From contig NZ_LMKO01000026.1 in assembly GCF_001421705.1 (NCBI RefSeq), positions 185,340 to 249,339 of the forward strand: a stretch of DNA of 64,000 bases. Direction: 5' to 3'. Position 1 is the stretch's first letter. Every line of letters begins with the position of its first letter. This stretch comes from Xylophilus sp. Leaf220 (GTDB lineage: Bacteria > Pseudomonadota > Gammaproteobacteria > Burkholderiales > Burkholderiaceae_C). A model generated the notes under the pieces. The model had not been told where the DNA came from and searched no databases. It saw only the letters and a list, made by a program, of their open reading frames with translations. Shown one piece after another: positions 47,314 to 56,551 of the stretch. The translations under genes and the position numbers were made by a program.

Positions 47314-49575
47314 ATGAACCGCCGCGCCGTTCATTCGGCTCCCGTGCGGGCCGCTGTCCGGCTGCAGCGGCATGCGCGCGAGTTCCTGTGGGCGGCGCTG
47401 GGCAGCAACGTGGCCAACGGCATGGCCGTCGGCGTGGGGCTCATCACCATCGCGCTGGCGATCTATTTTCTCGACGGCCTGGCCGCGGCTTCGGCCGCGG
47501 GCGTCGGCGCGCTGGTGGCCACGCTGCCCGACCTGCCGGCGCAGAAGCACCACAAGTTCCAGCAGATGGCGCCCGCCCCGGCGCTGGGCCTGCCGCTTTT
47601 CCTGGCGATGCAGCTCTCGCACCACGACCCGGTGCAGCAGGGCCTGGTGCTGGTCTTCGGCAGCTTCGTCTCGTTCATGGGCGTGGCCTGGGGCAAGCGC
47701 GGTGGGCCGATCGCCATCGGCATGGCCTTCTCGATGCTGTTCGCCATGGCCACGCCGCCGCCCAGCGGCGCGCTCGACGCGCTGGAGCGGGCCGGCTGGT
47801 ACGCCGCGGGTGCCGGGCTCTACCTGGTCTACGGCGTGGCGATGGGCGCGGTGCTCAACCGCCGCTACCGCAAGCAACTGCTGGCCGAGGCGCTGCTGGC
47901 CTTCGCCGGCGCGCTGCGCACCCAGGCCCAGCGCTTCGGCGAGAACGCCGACGACGAAACCCTGCTGGCCGACATGCTGCGCAGCCAGGCGGCGCTGGCC
48001 GACAGCCTGCAGGGCGTGCGCGACGTGGTGCTGGAATCGCCCTCCTCCCGTCCCCGCGCCCAGAGCGCGGCGATCCTGCTGGCGCTGCTGGAGGCGCGCG
48101 ACCACCTGATCGCCTGCGAGCTCGACCTCGAATCCCTCGCCCGCCGCAAGGGCGATGCGGCCGCCCTGCCCCATGTGTACGACGCGCTGATGGGCTATGC
48201 CGAGCAGGTCGAGACCCTGGCCACCGACATGCTGCTGGGCCGGGTGGCCCGCGGCGCGCACGAGCTGCGGATCGCGCTCGGCCGGCTCTACTCCACCCTC
48301 CTGCCCGACACCGCCGAGGATGCGGCGCCCGAGGCCCGCATCGTGCGCCACGTGACCGAGCGGGTGGCCGCCATCGGCGACGAGGTCGAGCGGATGTTCG
48401 CCCTGCAGCGCGGCGACCTGGCGCCCGAGATCGCCTCGGTGCGCGAGAACTGGCAGCTCTTCATCAGCCCGACCGTCTGGTCGTGGAAGCCGCTGCAGTC
48501 GCAGTCGGGCTGGTATGCGCCCACGCTGCGGCACGCGCTGCGGGTGGCCGCCGCGGTGGGCACCGGCTACCTGGTGTCGCTGCACCTGCCGTGGACGACG
48601 CACGGCTACTGGATCCTGGTGACGATCATCGTCGTGCTGCGGACCAACCTGGCCCAGACGCTGGAGCGGCGCAACGCGCGGATCATGGGCACCCTGCTCG
48701 GCTGCGGCGTGGTGATGGCGGTGCTGGGCACCGACCCCGCGCCGGCGGCCATCCTGGCGACGGTGGCGCTGGCCACGGCCATCGCCCACGCCTTCGCGAT
48801 CCGGCGCTACCTGATCACCTCGATCGCCGCGACCACCACCGGCCTGCTGCAGGCGCACCTGCTGGTCGCCAACAGCCACACCAACTTCGCCCTGGTCGAG
48901 CGGCTGGCCGACACGGTGCTGGGCGCGGTGATCGCCTGGCTCTTCAGCTACGTGCTGCCGGTGTGGGAGCGCAACCAGCTGCCCGGCCTGGTGCGCCGCA
49001 CGCTGGTAGCCCAGGCGCGCCACGTGCGGCTGGCCCTGGTGCCCGGCGACACCCAGAGCCCCGACATCGACTGGCGCCTGGCCCGCCGCGAGGCCTACGA
49101 CAGCCTCTCAGCGTTGGTCCAGGCCACCGCCCGCACGCTGGCCGAGCCTGCCTCGGTGCGGCCGCCGCTCGAACCTCTCGAAACACTGCAGGCGCTCAGC
49201 TACCGCATGCTGGCCCGGCTGACCGCGGTGAAATCGGCGCTGCAGTTGCGGCGGGGCCAGCTCGACATGGCGGTGGTCGGCCCGGCTCTGGCCCGTGCGG
49301 CGGAGACGATCGACCAGGCCCTGTCGCTGTCGGAAGCCGCCATCGCCGCCGCCGGCGCACGCACCCCCACGACAAAGAGAGACAACGGCGCGCAGAGCCC
49401 GGCACCGGCGGAAACCGGCGCGGACGATGCCGCGCCCACGCTGCTGCCCAAGGGTTCCCTGCGCCCGCCGGACCCGCTGGCGCCCGACCTGACGCCCTGG
49501 CTGCTGGAGCGGCTGGCGCTGGCCGAAACCACGGCCCAGCGCATGCGGCTGGTGGCCTTGCGCGCCGCGGCCTGA
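47314..49575 (+). CDS. FUSC family transporter (YccS/AaeB-like)
   Basis: A 753-residue inner-membrane protein with two blocks of membrane helices (about 25-165 and 400-550) around a large soluble helical domain, the layout of the FUSC (fusaric acid resistance/aromatic acid exporter) family. WTTHGYWILVTIIVVLRTNLAQTLERRNARIMGTLLGC is the core FUSC_2 motif (visible as HGYWILVTIIVVLR and RRNARIMGTLLGCGVV). No HlyD-type partner is next to it. The likely role is efflux of aromatic acids or similar compounds. It begins 16 bases after suhB. Confidence 0.88.
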   Translation: MNRRAVHSAPVRAAVRLQRHAREFLWAALGSNVANGMAVGVGLITIALAIYFLDGLAAASAAGVGALVATLPDLPAQKHHKFQQMAPAPALGLPLFLAMQLSHHDPVQQGLVLVFGSFVSFMGVAWGKRGGPIAIGMAFSMLFAMATPPPSGALDALERAGWYAAGAGLYLVYGVAMGAVLNRRYRKQLLAEALLAFAGALRTQAQRFGENADDETLLADMLRSQAALADSLQGVRDVVLESPSSRPRAQSAAILLALLEARDHLIACELDLESLARRKGDAAALPHVYDALMGYAEQVETLATDMLLGRVARGAHELRIALGRLYSTLLPDTAEDAAPEARIVRHVTERVAAIGDEVERMFALQRGDLAPEIASVRENWQLFISPTVWSWKPLQSQSGWYAPTLRHALRVAAAVGTGYLVSLHLPWTTHGYWILVTIIVVLRTNLAQTLERRNARIMGTLLGCGVVMAVLGTDPAPAAILATVALATAIAHAFAIRRYLITSIAATTTGLLQAHLLVANSHTNFALVERLADTVLGAVIAWLFSYVLPVWERNQLPGLVRRTLVAQARHVRLALVPGDTQSPDIDWRLARREAYDSLSALVQATARTLAEPASVRPPLEPLETLQALSYRMLARLTAVKSALQLRRGQLDMAVVGPALARAAETIDQALSLSEAAIAAAGARTPTTKRDNGAQSPAPAETGADDAAPTLLPKGSLRPPDPLAPDLTPWLLERLALAETTAQRMRLVALRAAA

Positions 49576-49604
49576 GCGGCACCGCACGCTCCGTCGCAGA
49601 AGCA

Positions 49605-49626
49605 AGCGGCCCGCGGGCCGCTTTTT
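49605..49626 (+). terminator. Terminator after the FUSC gene
   Basis: AGCGGCCC-GC-GGGCCGCT followed by TTTTT, 30 bases after the stop. Confidence 0.88.
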
Positions 49627-49659
49627 CATTGGCAGATCAATTCTTCGTGAAGGAATCGG

Positions 49660-50817
49660 ATGTTCGACATGTCGCATTTGTCGCAGTTCTCCCCCTGGGT
49701 CGCCACCGGCATCGCCGCGCTGCTGGCCCTACTGGGCGCCCTGGTGGTGCACCGCATCGGCGGGCTGGTGCTGCTGCGCGCCACCCAGTTCATGCCGGTG
49801 GTGCACACCACCATCCGCACCTGCCACCGTTCGGCCCGCCTGGTGCTGGTGCTGGCGGCGCTGCAGCTGGTCTGGCAGGCCGCCACCAACGAGATGCCGA
49901 TGATCGACACGGTGCGCCACCTCAACGGCCTGCTGTTGATCGGCGCTTTCACCTGGCTGGCGATCGACGCGATCAACGGCCTGGCCGACGGCATCGTGGC
50001 GCAGCACCCCTACGACGTCGACGACAACCTGCAGGCCCGGCGCATCATGACGCAGGCCCGGGTGCTGGCCCGCACCGCCACGCTGGTGGCGCTGGTGGCG
50101 GGCCTGGCGATGATGCTGATGACCTTTCCCGGCGCGCGGCAGGTCGGGGCCAGCCTGCTCGCCTCGGCCGGCGTGATCGGCATCGTGGCGGGTCTCGCCG
50201 CCAAGCCGGTCTTCAGCAACCTGATCGCCGGCCTGCAGATCGCGCTGGCGCAGCCGATCCGGATCGACGACGTGCTGATCGTGCAGGGCGAATGGGGCCG
50301 GGTCGAGGAGATCACCGGCACCTACGTCGTGCTGAAGATCTGGGACGACCGGCGGCTGATCATCCCGCTGCAGTGGTTCATCGAGAATCCGTTCCAGAAC
50401 TGGACCCGCACCGGCTCGGAACTGCTCGGCTCGGTGTTCTTCAGCGTCGACTTCGGCATGCCGATCGCGCCGCTGCGCGCAGAGCTGGAACGGCTGGTGC
50501 CCACCCTGCCCGAGTTCGACGGCCGCTTCTTCAACCTGCAGGTGACCGACACCACCGAGCGCACGATGCAGTTGCGGGTGCTGGTCACCGCGCAGTCGTC
50601 GGGCAAGGCCTTCGACCTGCGCTGCAAGGTGCGCGAACTGATGATCGACTTCATGCAGCGCGAATACCCGCGCTTCCTGCCCACGGTGCGCATCCAGCAC
50701 CACGAAGGCGAGCCGATGCCGCTGTCGCAGGCCACGCCCGCCGGCCTGGCCGGCCAGATGGCCGGCAGCGCGGCCGAGGCTGGACTGGCCGCGACGGCCA
50801 GCGTGCCCCAGGCGTGA
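49660..50817 (+). CDS. MscS-family mechanosensitive ion channel
   Basis: A 385-residue channel protein. Several membrane helices precede the pore helix and beta domain, recognisable as LLASAGVIGIVAGLAAKPVFSNLIAGLQIA and PIRIDDVLIVQGEWGRVEEITG (MscS middle domain, about 165-225). The C-terminal cytoplasmic part contains the alpha/beta domain up to FLPTVRIQ, then a short Ala-rich tail. It probably opens under osmotic downshock; similar longer paralogues have unclear conductance. It has its own ribosome site (GAAGGAATCGG). Confidence 0.9.
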   Translation: MFDMSHLSQFSPWVATGIAALLALLGALVVHRIGGLVLLRATQFMPVVHTTIRTCHRSARLVLVLAALQLVWQAATNEMPMIDTVRHLNGLLLIGAFTWLAIDAINGLADGIVAQHPYDVDDNLQARRIMTQARVLARTATLVALVAGLAMMLMTFPGARQVGASLLASAGVIGIVAGLAAKPVFSNLIAGLQIALAQPIRIDDVLIVQGEWGRVEEITGTYVVLKIWDDRRLIIPLQWFIENPFQNWTRTGSELLGSVFFSVDFGMPIAPLRAELERLVPTLPEFDGRFFNLQVTDTTERTMQLRVLVTAQSSGKAFDLRCKVRELMIDFMQREYPRFLPTVRIQHHEGEPMPLSQATPAGLAGQMAGSAAEAGLAATASVPQA

Positions 50818-50968
50818 TTCGCAGGTGGCGAGCGCCGGCGACCGGGAGAGTGCAGCCGGTTGCAGGCCGGGCGCACCGTGGTGGATGCGGCCTGCAAGCC
50901 CACCTGCATCTCGCCGTGTTGCACCGCTCGTCAGCGAAGTTTGCGATCTAACACCTTGCATGTTCATT

Positions 50969-50999
50969 GTCAACACCACGTGTTGACACAAAACGTGTT
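50969..50999 (+). promoter_or_regulatory. Two operator-like palindromes before the XRE gene
   Basis: GTCAACACCACGTGTTGAC (50969-50987) has perfect 8-base arms. It overlaps GACACAAAACGTGTT (50985-50999). Both contain ACGTGTT and fit a loose (R)ACAC-N3/5-GTGTT pattern that returns twice at 51479-51518. They lie just before the regulator start, as expected for autoregulation. Confidence 0.75.
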
Positions 51000-51011
51000 G
51001 AATCCACCCCT

Positions 51012-51461
51012 ATGAAAACAGTGGGTGAGCGGATTCGACAGGCCAGGGAGGCCCGTGGCATGAGCCAGGGCGATCTGGCGCTGCGCGTCGGCTTCGCCCA
51101 CCAGTCGGCCATCGGCAACCTGGAAGCGCGCGCAACCGGCCGTGGCGGGTTCCGGCTCTCGGAGATCAGCCGCGAACTGTCTGTCACGGTCGAGTGGCTG
51201 CTCAATGGGCCGGACGGCGCGGTGCCCTGGGTGGAGGGCGGCGACCAGCAATCGCCGAACGGTTCCCGGTTGCGCGTCGAATCGCCCAAGCCACTGGGTC
51301 TGCTGCCCGATCTGGAGCATGCGACCGAACTGCTGCAAGGCCTGCCGCGGGAAGGCGTCAAGGAGGCCATCAGCCACCTGGAATTCCTGACCTACAAGCA
51401 CCGCCGGCCCCCAGAACAGGCGGGGCGTGGCGCGCAAGGCGGCAAGCCCCGCACCAACTGA
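51012..51461 (+). CDS. XRE-family (Cro/CI-type) transcriptional regulator
   Basis: A 149-residue protein with an N-terminal helix-turn-helix of the HTH_3 type (GERIRQAREARGMSQGDLALRVGFAHQSAIGNLEAR, seen as AREARGMSQGDLA and HQSAIGNLE). The C-terminal half is not a LexA-type protease domain and is of unknown fold. ATG at 51012 is preferred: the frame upstream runs through the operator palindromes. It resembles small phage-type or toxin-antitoxin-type repressors. Four related operators lie around it and its downstream neighbour, suggesting a self-contained circuit. Confidence 0.88.
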   Translation: MKTVGERIRQAREARGMSQGDLALRVGFAHQSAIGNLEARATGRGGFRLSEISRELSVTVEWLLNGPDGAVPWVEGGDQQSPNGSRLRVESPKPLGLLPDLEHATELLQGLPREGVKEAISHLEFLTYKHRRPPEQAGRGAQGGKPRTN

Positions 51462-51478
51462 CCGGCGGTCGGGCCTAT

Positions 51479-51521
51479 AACACATTACGTGTTTGAGCTA
51501 GTTAACACATAACGTGATAAT
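51479..51521 (+). promoter_or_regulatory. Promoter with two operators upstream of the 117-residue gene
   Basis: AACACATTACGTGTT (51479-51493) and AACACATAACGTGAT (51504-51518) are 25 bases apart centre to centre. They overlap a promoter TTGAGC (51493-51498), 17 bases, GATAAT (51516-51521). The first site touches the -35 box and the second covers the spacer and -10 box, the geometry of repression by the adjacent XRE protein. Confidence 0.8.
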
Positions 51522-51550
51522 CGGGTCCCAACACAGCAAGTGGGGCCCGC

Positions 51551-51904
51551 ATGCACAGCACAGAACCGGATCGGCTTCACCCTACACCGACACCGACATC
51601 GCCACGACCGGCCGAGCAGATCGACCGGCTCATCCTCGACCTGCGCTGCGCGCTGGAACGCAAACGCATCGGCGGCGCCAGCGGCTGCGGCCACGGGTCC
51701 GACCAGGTCCTGCTGCAGCTCTACCGCGCGCTGCGGGCCGAAACGCTGTGGCAGCAGGAGCAGTCGCGCAACCGCCGGCTGTGCGAGACGCTGCAGGAGA
51801 TCGTCGCGCTGTGCGGGCAGGACGCCATCCCGTCTGCCGGCTTATCGACCATCGAGCGCCTGGCCCGTGCCGCATTGGCGCAGTCGCGAAACCTGGCGCT
51901 GTGA
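51551..51904 (+). CDS. Uncharacterised protein in the XRE mini-regulon
   Basis: A 117-residue protein that I do not recognise. It has a Pro/Thr-rich start (PTPTPTSPRP) and then helical sequence with leucine-rich heptads (IDRLILDLRCALERKR, LLQLYRALRAETLWQQEQSR, LCETLQEIVALC). There is no signal peptide or membrane segment. Three or more cysteines are present. Its promoter carries two copies of the operator found before the XRE gene, so the two genes belong together functionally. It could be a small DNA- or protein-binding partner; function unknown. Confidence 0.6.
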   Translation: MHSTEPDRLHPTPTPTSPRPAEQIDRLILDLRCALERKRIGGASGCGHGSDQVLLQLYRALRAETLWQQEQSRNRRLCETLQEIVALCGQDAIPSAGLSTIERLARAALAQSRNLAL

Positions 51905-52015
51905 CCCGTTCACGGCGTTTGCGATACCGCCGGACGCAATCGCCGACGGCCGTTTCCTCCGCTGCCCAACAAAGAGGCATCGCGCTGAAAGCCCCAGCCG
52001 GCGCCGATTTTTCAG

Positions 52016-52063
52016 GTTGTCCGGGGGCTTATCCACAAAGTAGTCCCCGATTGGCGGGACAAC
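52016..52063. other. Nested inverted repeat enclosing a DnaA-box sequence
   Basis: GTTGTCC (52016-52022) and GGACAAC (52057-52063) are inverted arms with an inner GGGG/CCCC pair. The loop contains TTATCCACA (52029-52037), identical to the consensus DnaA box. It lies in the 241-base space between two converging genes (51551-51904 and 52146-52508). It may be a shared terminator-like structure; one DnaA box alone is not an origin. Confidence 0.5.
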
Positions 52064-52145
52064 TTTCGGGGCGATTCCCGCTTGGCGGCCGCTCAGGGTT
52101 TCGGCCCGGCGGCCCGATCCGCCACGCAATGCGCGCACGGAAATC

Positions 52146-52508
52146 TCAGGCGTAGGTGTCGACCATGCCGCCGAGCGAACCCGCGGGTTTGCGCGCCGTG
52201 GGGGCACCGGCCGCGTTGGCCGCGGGTGCTGTCTTCTGCGCCGCATCCGCGGCCTTCTGCTGCTGCAGGGCTTGGGCCTGCTGCGCCTGCTGCTGGATCG
52301 ACGCGATCTGCTGCTGCAGCATCTGGATCATCGCCTGCAGCAGCTTCGACTTGGCGATCTTCGCCTTGGCCTCCATGTCGCTGCTCGCGACGGCCTTGAG
52401 CTCGTTGGTCAGCTCCTGCACCCGCTTCTGCAGTCGGACGATGTCGCCGCCGCCGGAACCGGAAGAGGCGGAGCCGACGGGTGCGGCGCTGGCGGATGTG
52501 ACGTTCAT
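52146..52508 (-). CDS. FlxA-like coiled-coil protein
   Basis: A 120-residue protein with a Ser/Ala-rich start, a coiled coil (about 22-80: [20 protein letters not shown], then [24 protein letters not shown]), and an Ala/Gln-rich tail. The helix matches the FlxA-like family, named from a flagellar-regulon gene of E. coli whose function is unknown. ATG at 52508 begins [13 protein letters not shown]. No flagellar genes are near, so a flagellar link is not supported here. Confidence 0.75.
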   Translation of the reverse strand: MNVTSASAAPVGSASSGSGGGDIVRLQKRVQELTNELKAVASSDMEAKAKIAKSKLLQAMIQMLQQQIASIQQQAQQAQALQQQKAADAAQKTAPAANAAGAPTARKPAGSLGGMVDTYA

Positions 52509-52660
52509 TCCGGTATCTCGACAGACGGCGCAAGAACTTGAGGGTCGGCCGTGCAGACGCCGCATTAACAAACACGAAAACCTTCATTGGGTGCGGCCAT
52601 GTCCGTTCCTACACTGGCGCCGCTTCATCCAAACGGCTACGTCGGCCCGAGCAAAATACC

Positions 52661-53488
52661 ATGCACAAACGCGAACTTCTCCGCTCCATCGGCTTGGCCC
52701 TGGCCGCCGGTACAACGCTCGGCACGCGCCCGGCGTTCGCCCAGTCGGCAGCTGCCCCCCAAACCCTGCGCGTCGGCGTGCGGGGAGGCGTGGACGAGGA
52801 AATCTGGGAGGTCGTGATCCAGGTCGCCAAGCGCAACGGCCTTGCCGTCAAGCCGGTCGTCATCACCGGAAGCGCCAGCCCCAACGAGGCGCTCAACAAC
52901 GGCGACCTGGAAGCCAACTCGTTCCAGCACATTCCGTTCCTGCGCGACCAGATCGCGCAGCGCGGCTACAGGCTGGCGAACGTTGGCACGACCTACATCT
53001 CGCCCATTGCCTTTTATTCGAAGAAATACAAGCGCTGGGACGACCTTCCCGCCAATGCAAGGCTGGGGATTCCCACCGACCCGAGCAACCAGACCCGGGC
53101 CCTCGTCATCCTGCGCGACCAGGGGGTGCTGACGCTGCGCGAAGGATTCGACCCGTTCAATGGCACCGCCACGCTGGCCGACATCACCGGCTACAGGAAA
53201 AAGGTGCAGTTCGTCGAGGCCGCATCGGTGGTGCTGGCCCGCTCGCTCGACGATGTGGATGCCTCGGCCATCGTCAACACCTTCGCCTACCAGGCCGGAC
53301 TCGTCGCCACCCGCGACGGCCTGGCGGTGGAAAAGAAGGACCACAACCCGTACGTCAACATCATCGCCGTGCGCGAGAAGGACAAGGACGCGCCGTGGGT
53401 CAAGACGCTGGTGGCTTCCTACCAGTCGGAAGAAGTGCGCAGGTTCATCCTCTCGAAGTACCAGGGCTCGGTCGTGCCGGTGTTCTGA
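52661..53488 (+). CDS. metQ: MetQ/NlpA-family substrate-binding protein
   Basis: Periplasmic receptor of a methionine-type ABC importer, 275 residues. The signal peptide (1-28, ending TRPAFAQ) has no lipobox cysteine, unlike the lipoprotein MetQ of E. coli, so it would be soluble. Family parts: [48 protein letters not shown] and [20 protein letters not shown]. It overlaps metN by one base (TGATG). The ligand may be methionine or another amino acid or sulfur compound. Confidence 0.9.
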   Translation: MHKRELLRSIGLALAAGTTLGTRPAFAQSAAAPQTLRVGVRGGVDEEIWEVVIQVAKRNGLAVKPVVITGSASPNEALNNGDLEANSFQHIPFLRDQIAQRGYRLANVGTTYISPIAFYSKKYKRWDDLPANARLGIPTDPSNQTRALVILRDQGVLTLREGFDPFNGTATLADITGYRKKVQFVEAASVVLARSLDDVDASAIVNTFAYQAGLVATRDGLAVEKKDHNPYVNIIAVREKDKDAPWVKTLVASYQSEEVRRFILSKYQGSVVPVF

Positions 53489-54588
53489 TGGCGGCGGTGC
53501 AACCGCCGGTGCCGGCCCCGGCCGGCACCCCTTGGATCGTCTTCGACCGGGTCGGGAAGCGCTACCCTGCCCACCGCACCACCGGCACCCCGGTGGATGC
53601 GTTGCACGAGGTGAGCTTCACAGTCGCGCGGGGCGAGGTCTTCGGCATCATCGGCCGCAGCGGCGCCGGCAAATCGACGCTGCTGCGCACCGTCAATGCG
53701 CTTGAGTTGCCGAGCGGCGGCCGGGTGACGGTGGACGGCACCGACGTCGCCACACTCGACGAAGACGGCCTGGTCGCGCTGCGGCGGCGCATCGGCATGA
53801 TCTTCCAGCACTTCAACCTGCTGTCGGCCAAGACGGTGCGCGAGAACATCGGCCTGCCGCTGCGGGTGGCCGGCGTGCGGCCCGCCTACATTCGCGCGCG
53901 GGTCGACGAACTGCTGGACCTGGTGGGCCTGGCCGACAAGGCAGACGCCTATCCGGCCCAGCTCTCCGGCGGTCAGAAGCAGCGGGTGGGCATCGCCCGT
54001 GCGCTGGTGCACGACCCGCAGGTGCTGCTCTGCGACGAGGCGACATCGGCCCTCGATCCCGAAACCACCCAGTCGATCCTGGCGCTGCTGGCCGACATCA
54101 ACCGCACGATGGGCCTGACCATCGTGCTGATCACCCACGACATGGCGGTGATTCGCGAGGTGTGCGACCGTGTGCTGGTACTCGACGGCGGCCGGGTGCA
54201 GGAAATCGGCGAGGTCTGGCGCGTCTTCGGTGCGCCGCGGGCCGACGCCACCCGCGCGATGCTGCGCCCGCTGCAGCACGACCTGCCGCCCGACCTGGCC
54301 GCCGTTCTGCGGCCAGCGCCCCCCGTGGACGGCGGTGCGGCGCAGGCGGTGCTGGGCGTCAGCTTCGCCGGCGACGCACGGCCGCAGGGCCTGCCACTGG
54401 AGGCGCTGGCGCGGCTCGGCCCTGGCGCCACGCTGCTGCACGGCGGGCTCGACCGTATCCGCGGCCATGCCCAGGGCCGGCTGCTGCTGGGCCTGCCGGC
54501 GGCCAGGCTTCCCACCACCGACTGCCTGCGCGACGCGCTCGCGGCCGACCGCATCGAGATCCTGGGCTATGTCCACGCCACCGCTTGA
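53488..54588 (+). CDS. metN: Methionine-type ABC transporter ATPase MetN
   Basis: ATPase of 366 residues: Walker [12 protein letters not shown] (about 53-63), signature [15 protein letters not shown], Walker [13 protein letters not shown], switch ITHD. The C-terminal 100 residues form a NIL/ACT-like domain (ending LGYVHATA) that in E. coli binds methionine and inhibits transport. The gene overlaps metI by 20 bases, so the three genes form one operon metQ-metN-metI. Confidence 0.94.
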   Translation: MAAVQPPVPAPAGTPWIVFDRVGKRYPAHRTTGTPVDALHEVSFTVARGEVFGIIGRSGAGKSTLLRTVNALELPSGGRVTVDGTDVATLDEDGLVALRRRIGMIFQHFNLLSAKTVRENIGLPLRVAGVRPAYIRARVDELLDLVGLADKADAYPAQLSGGQKQRVGIARALVHDPQVLLCDEATSALDPETTQSILALLADINRTMGLTIVLITHDMAVIREVCDRVLVLDGGRVQEIGEVWRVFGAPRADATRAMLRPLQHDLPPDLAAVLRPAPPVDGGAAQAVLGVSFAGDARPQGLPLEALARLGPGATLLHGGLDRIRGHAQGRLLLGLPAARLPTTDCLRDALAADRIEILGYVHATA

Positions 54589-55225
54589 ACGTTATTTCGA
54601 CGCGCTGCTGCAGACGCTGCTCATGGTGTCGGTGTCGTCGGTCATCGCCATCGGCTGCGGGCTGCTGATCGCGGTGGTGCTGACGGTCACCGCGTCGCGC
54701 AGCATCTATCCGCGGCCGCGGCTCCACCGGGGGCTGTCGGTCGTGGTGAACATGTTGCGGGCGATCCCGTTCATCATCCTGCTGGTGGCGCTGCTGCCGG
54801 TGACGCGGGCCCTCGTCGGCACCACCCTCGGGACCTGGGCCGCCGTCGTGCCGCTGTCGGCCAACCTGGTCCCGTTCTATGCGCGCATCGCCCAGGTCAG
54901 CCTGAAGGAGGTGGACCCGGGTCTGGTGGAGGCCGCACGGGCCATGGGCTGCCGGCGCTGGCACATCGTGCGCCACGTGCTTCTGCCCGAAGCGCTGCCC
55001 GGCATCGTCGGTGGAATGACCGTCAGCGTGATCGCGATGGTCAATGCTTCGGCCATGGCGGGCGCCGTGGGCGCGGGCGGGCTGGGCGACCTGGCGATCC
55101 GCTACGGATACGAGCGCTACGAGACGCGCGTGGTGTTCGAGGTGATCGTGATCCTCGTGGCGTTGGTGTCGGTCATCCAGCTCGCCGGCGAAGCCCTGGC
55201 GCGGCGCTTCGACCATCGGCACTGA
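54569..55225 (+). CDS. metI: Methionine-type ABC transporter permease MetI
   Basis: Permease of 218 residues, five membrane helices, with the EAA loop [25 protein letters not shown] (residues about 120-144) that contacts Met[18 protein letters not shown] and [25 protein letters not shown] are typical of MetI. ATG at 54569 ([20 protein letters not shown]) lies inside the metN 3' end in another frame. Confidence 0.94.
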   Translation: MSTPPLERYFDALLQTLLMVSVSSVIAIGCGLLIAVVLTVTASRSIYPRPRLHRGLSVVVNMLRAIPFIILLVALLPVTRALVGTTLGTWAAVVPLSANLVPFYARIAQVSLKEVDPGLVEAARAMGCRRWHIVRHVLLPEALPGIVGGMTVSVIAMVNASAMAGAVGAGGLGDLAIRYGYERYETRVVFEVIVILVALVSVIQLAGEALARRFDHRH

Positions 55226-55270
55226 GTGGCGTGGCGGCCGCGCACAAGGCCTGCCTGTCGACCGTGCAGT

Positions 55271-55978
55271 TCACGCCTCTGCGGGACCGGCCGCCGACGG
55301 CGTATCTGCCGCAAGCCGCTCGCTCGCGACCACCGATGCCTCGATGACCTGGATTTCGGTGCCCAGCAGCGCCAGGCCTCGGGCCGCGAACGCGCGGTGG
55401 GTGGCCGCATCGCTCCACAGGCTGGCCGCGGCCTCGGAGCTGGTGATCCAGGTCACGCGGATGCGCCCCTTCACCAGCGCGCCGATCCACGCCTCGCGCT
55501 CGGGGTTCGTCGTGTCCCAGGCGTTGCCGATCAGCACCCGGCGGCCGCGTTTGACCCGCGGCTCCAGCTCGGCGAAGAACGGCAGCTTGGCCGACGCCCA
55601 CCCCAGCAGGCCCGACTTCGTCGCCGCCTCCAGGCCGGTCGGCGCGGGCTGCTTTTTCTCCTGCTCACGCAGCGTGCCGAGCCGGAAGGTGTTCTGCGCC
55701 GGCGCGGCCTTGCCGCCCTTGTCCGCACGGCCCGAGTGGGTCCGGCCTTCGGGCCGGCGCTGCCGCTGGGTGTCGACGAAATCGGCGGGCGTGATACGCA
55801 GGTAGAGCGCGGCGATGTCGGCGGTCAGCATCGCGTCGTCGGGCAGGGATGCAGCGGTGCCCTGCAGCAGCGGCGTACGTTTTTGCGTGTCGTGTGCGTC
55901 GGCGGCGGGGTCGTTCGCCGTGTCGGCGGGCGCGGGGGGGGCCGCGTCGATGGTCTTGTCTTGGTCCATGGTCATCAT
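55271..55978 (-). CDS. Hypothetical protein
   Basis: A 235-residue soluble protein that I do not recognise. It has an acidic Ala/Asp-rich start (about 1-45), then MLTADIAALYLRITPADFVDTQRQRR (about 50-75), which reads like a short DNA-binding or excisionase-like segment, a basic linker, and a folded C-terminal half with RRVLIGNAWDTTNPEREAWIGALVKG. Three in-frame ATGs (55978, 55975, 55969) could start it. It converges on metI and is the last gene before the accessory region. Confidence 0.65.
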   Translation of the reverse strand: MMTMDQDKTIDAAPPAPADTANDPAADAHDTQKRTPLLQGTAASLPDDAMLTADIAALYLRITPADFVDTQRQRRPEGRTHSGRADKGGKAAPAQNTFRLGTLREQEKKQPAPTGLEAATKSGLLGWASAKLPFFAELEPRVKRGRRVLIGNAWDTTNPEREAWIGALVKGRIRVTWITSSEAAASLWSDAATHRAFAARGLALLGTEIQVIEASVVASERLAADTPSAAGPAEA

Positions 55979-56404
55979 TCGCGCCCTGTTCTAAGCGCGA
56001 GCAACGCATCGCCGATTTTAGGTTCGAGCGGGTCGGCCGCCCGCCGGTGCAGCGGCGGGTCGGTCTGCACTGTGCCTCTGCATGGCCCGGCGGCGATGCC
56101 CGCCCTGCCCGGGTGTCTTATGCTGCCCCGTTTCCGGGTCCGCCTCGGTGCTCGCCTGTCGCACGCATCCTGCGAGCGGCCACCGCAGCGACGGCGCCCG
56201 ATGCCACCCGATACGCCAGCACGTCAGCGAAGCCATGGAACCAGCAGAGAACAGCACCCCCGCCATCGACATGACCAGCGCCGCCTTCCGCGCGCTGGAC
56301 CACACCCCGATGATGGCGGGGCGTTTCTCCCAGTGAGAAAATAGGCCCACTGCAAAAAGCTACGCCAGAAACTACGCCGTGTTGTCTGCGGGTAGACACT
56401 GGGA
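55979..56404. other. 426-base stretch without a convincing gene at the border of the accessory region
   Basis: Short open frames occur on both strands (for example 56082-56336 on plus and 56018-56350 on minus), but none has a recognisable product or clear ribosome site. Near its right end is an imperfect direct repeat, GCTACGCCA and ACTACGCCG (about 56358-56380), and a small dyad GTGTTGTCT..AGACAC (56380-56400). Base composition turns less GC-rich from about 56340. It may contain an old integration border. Confidence 0.4.
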
Positions 56405-56461
56405 ATGCGGCGGCCTCGGAAGGTAAAGCCGATCAGATTGGGCGTGATTCTGCACCAACCA

Positions 56462-56477
56462 CTGTATGCTTTTACAG
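56462..56477 (+). promoter_or_regulatory. LexA (SOS) box
   Basis: CTGTATGCTTTTACAG matches CTGT-N8-ACAG exactly, with A and T as matching outer bases. It lies about 75-90 bases before the presumed start of the next gene, suggesting induction by DNA damage. Confidence 0.7.
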
Positions 56478-56551
56478 TGCTTTGCTACATCTACCCTCTC
56501 CGAACGAAAGGCGCTCGACTCCCGGTCGATGAGGTGTTGGCACGCCCGCCG

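Noticed and set aside
56018..56350. Possible 110-residue membrane protein on the minus strand (MGLFSHWEKRPAIIGVW...)
   Set aside because: The first half looks protein-like, but the rest is Arg/Pro-rich, there is no clear ribosome site, and an equally open plus frame overlaps it.
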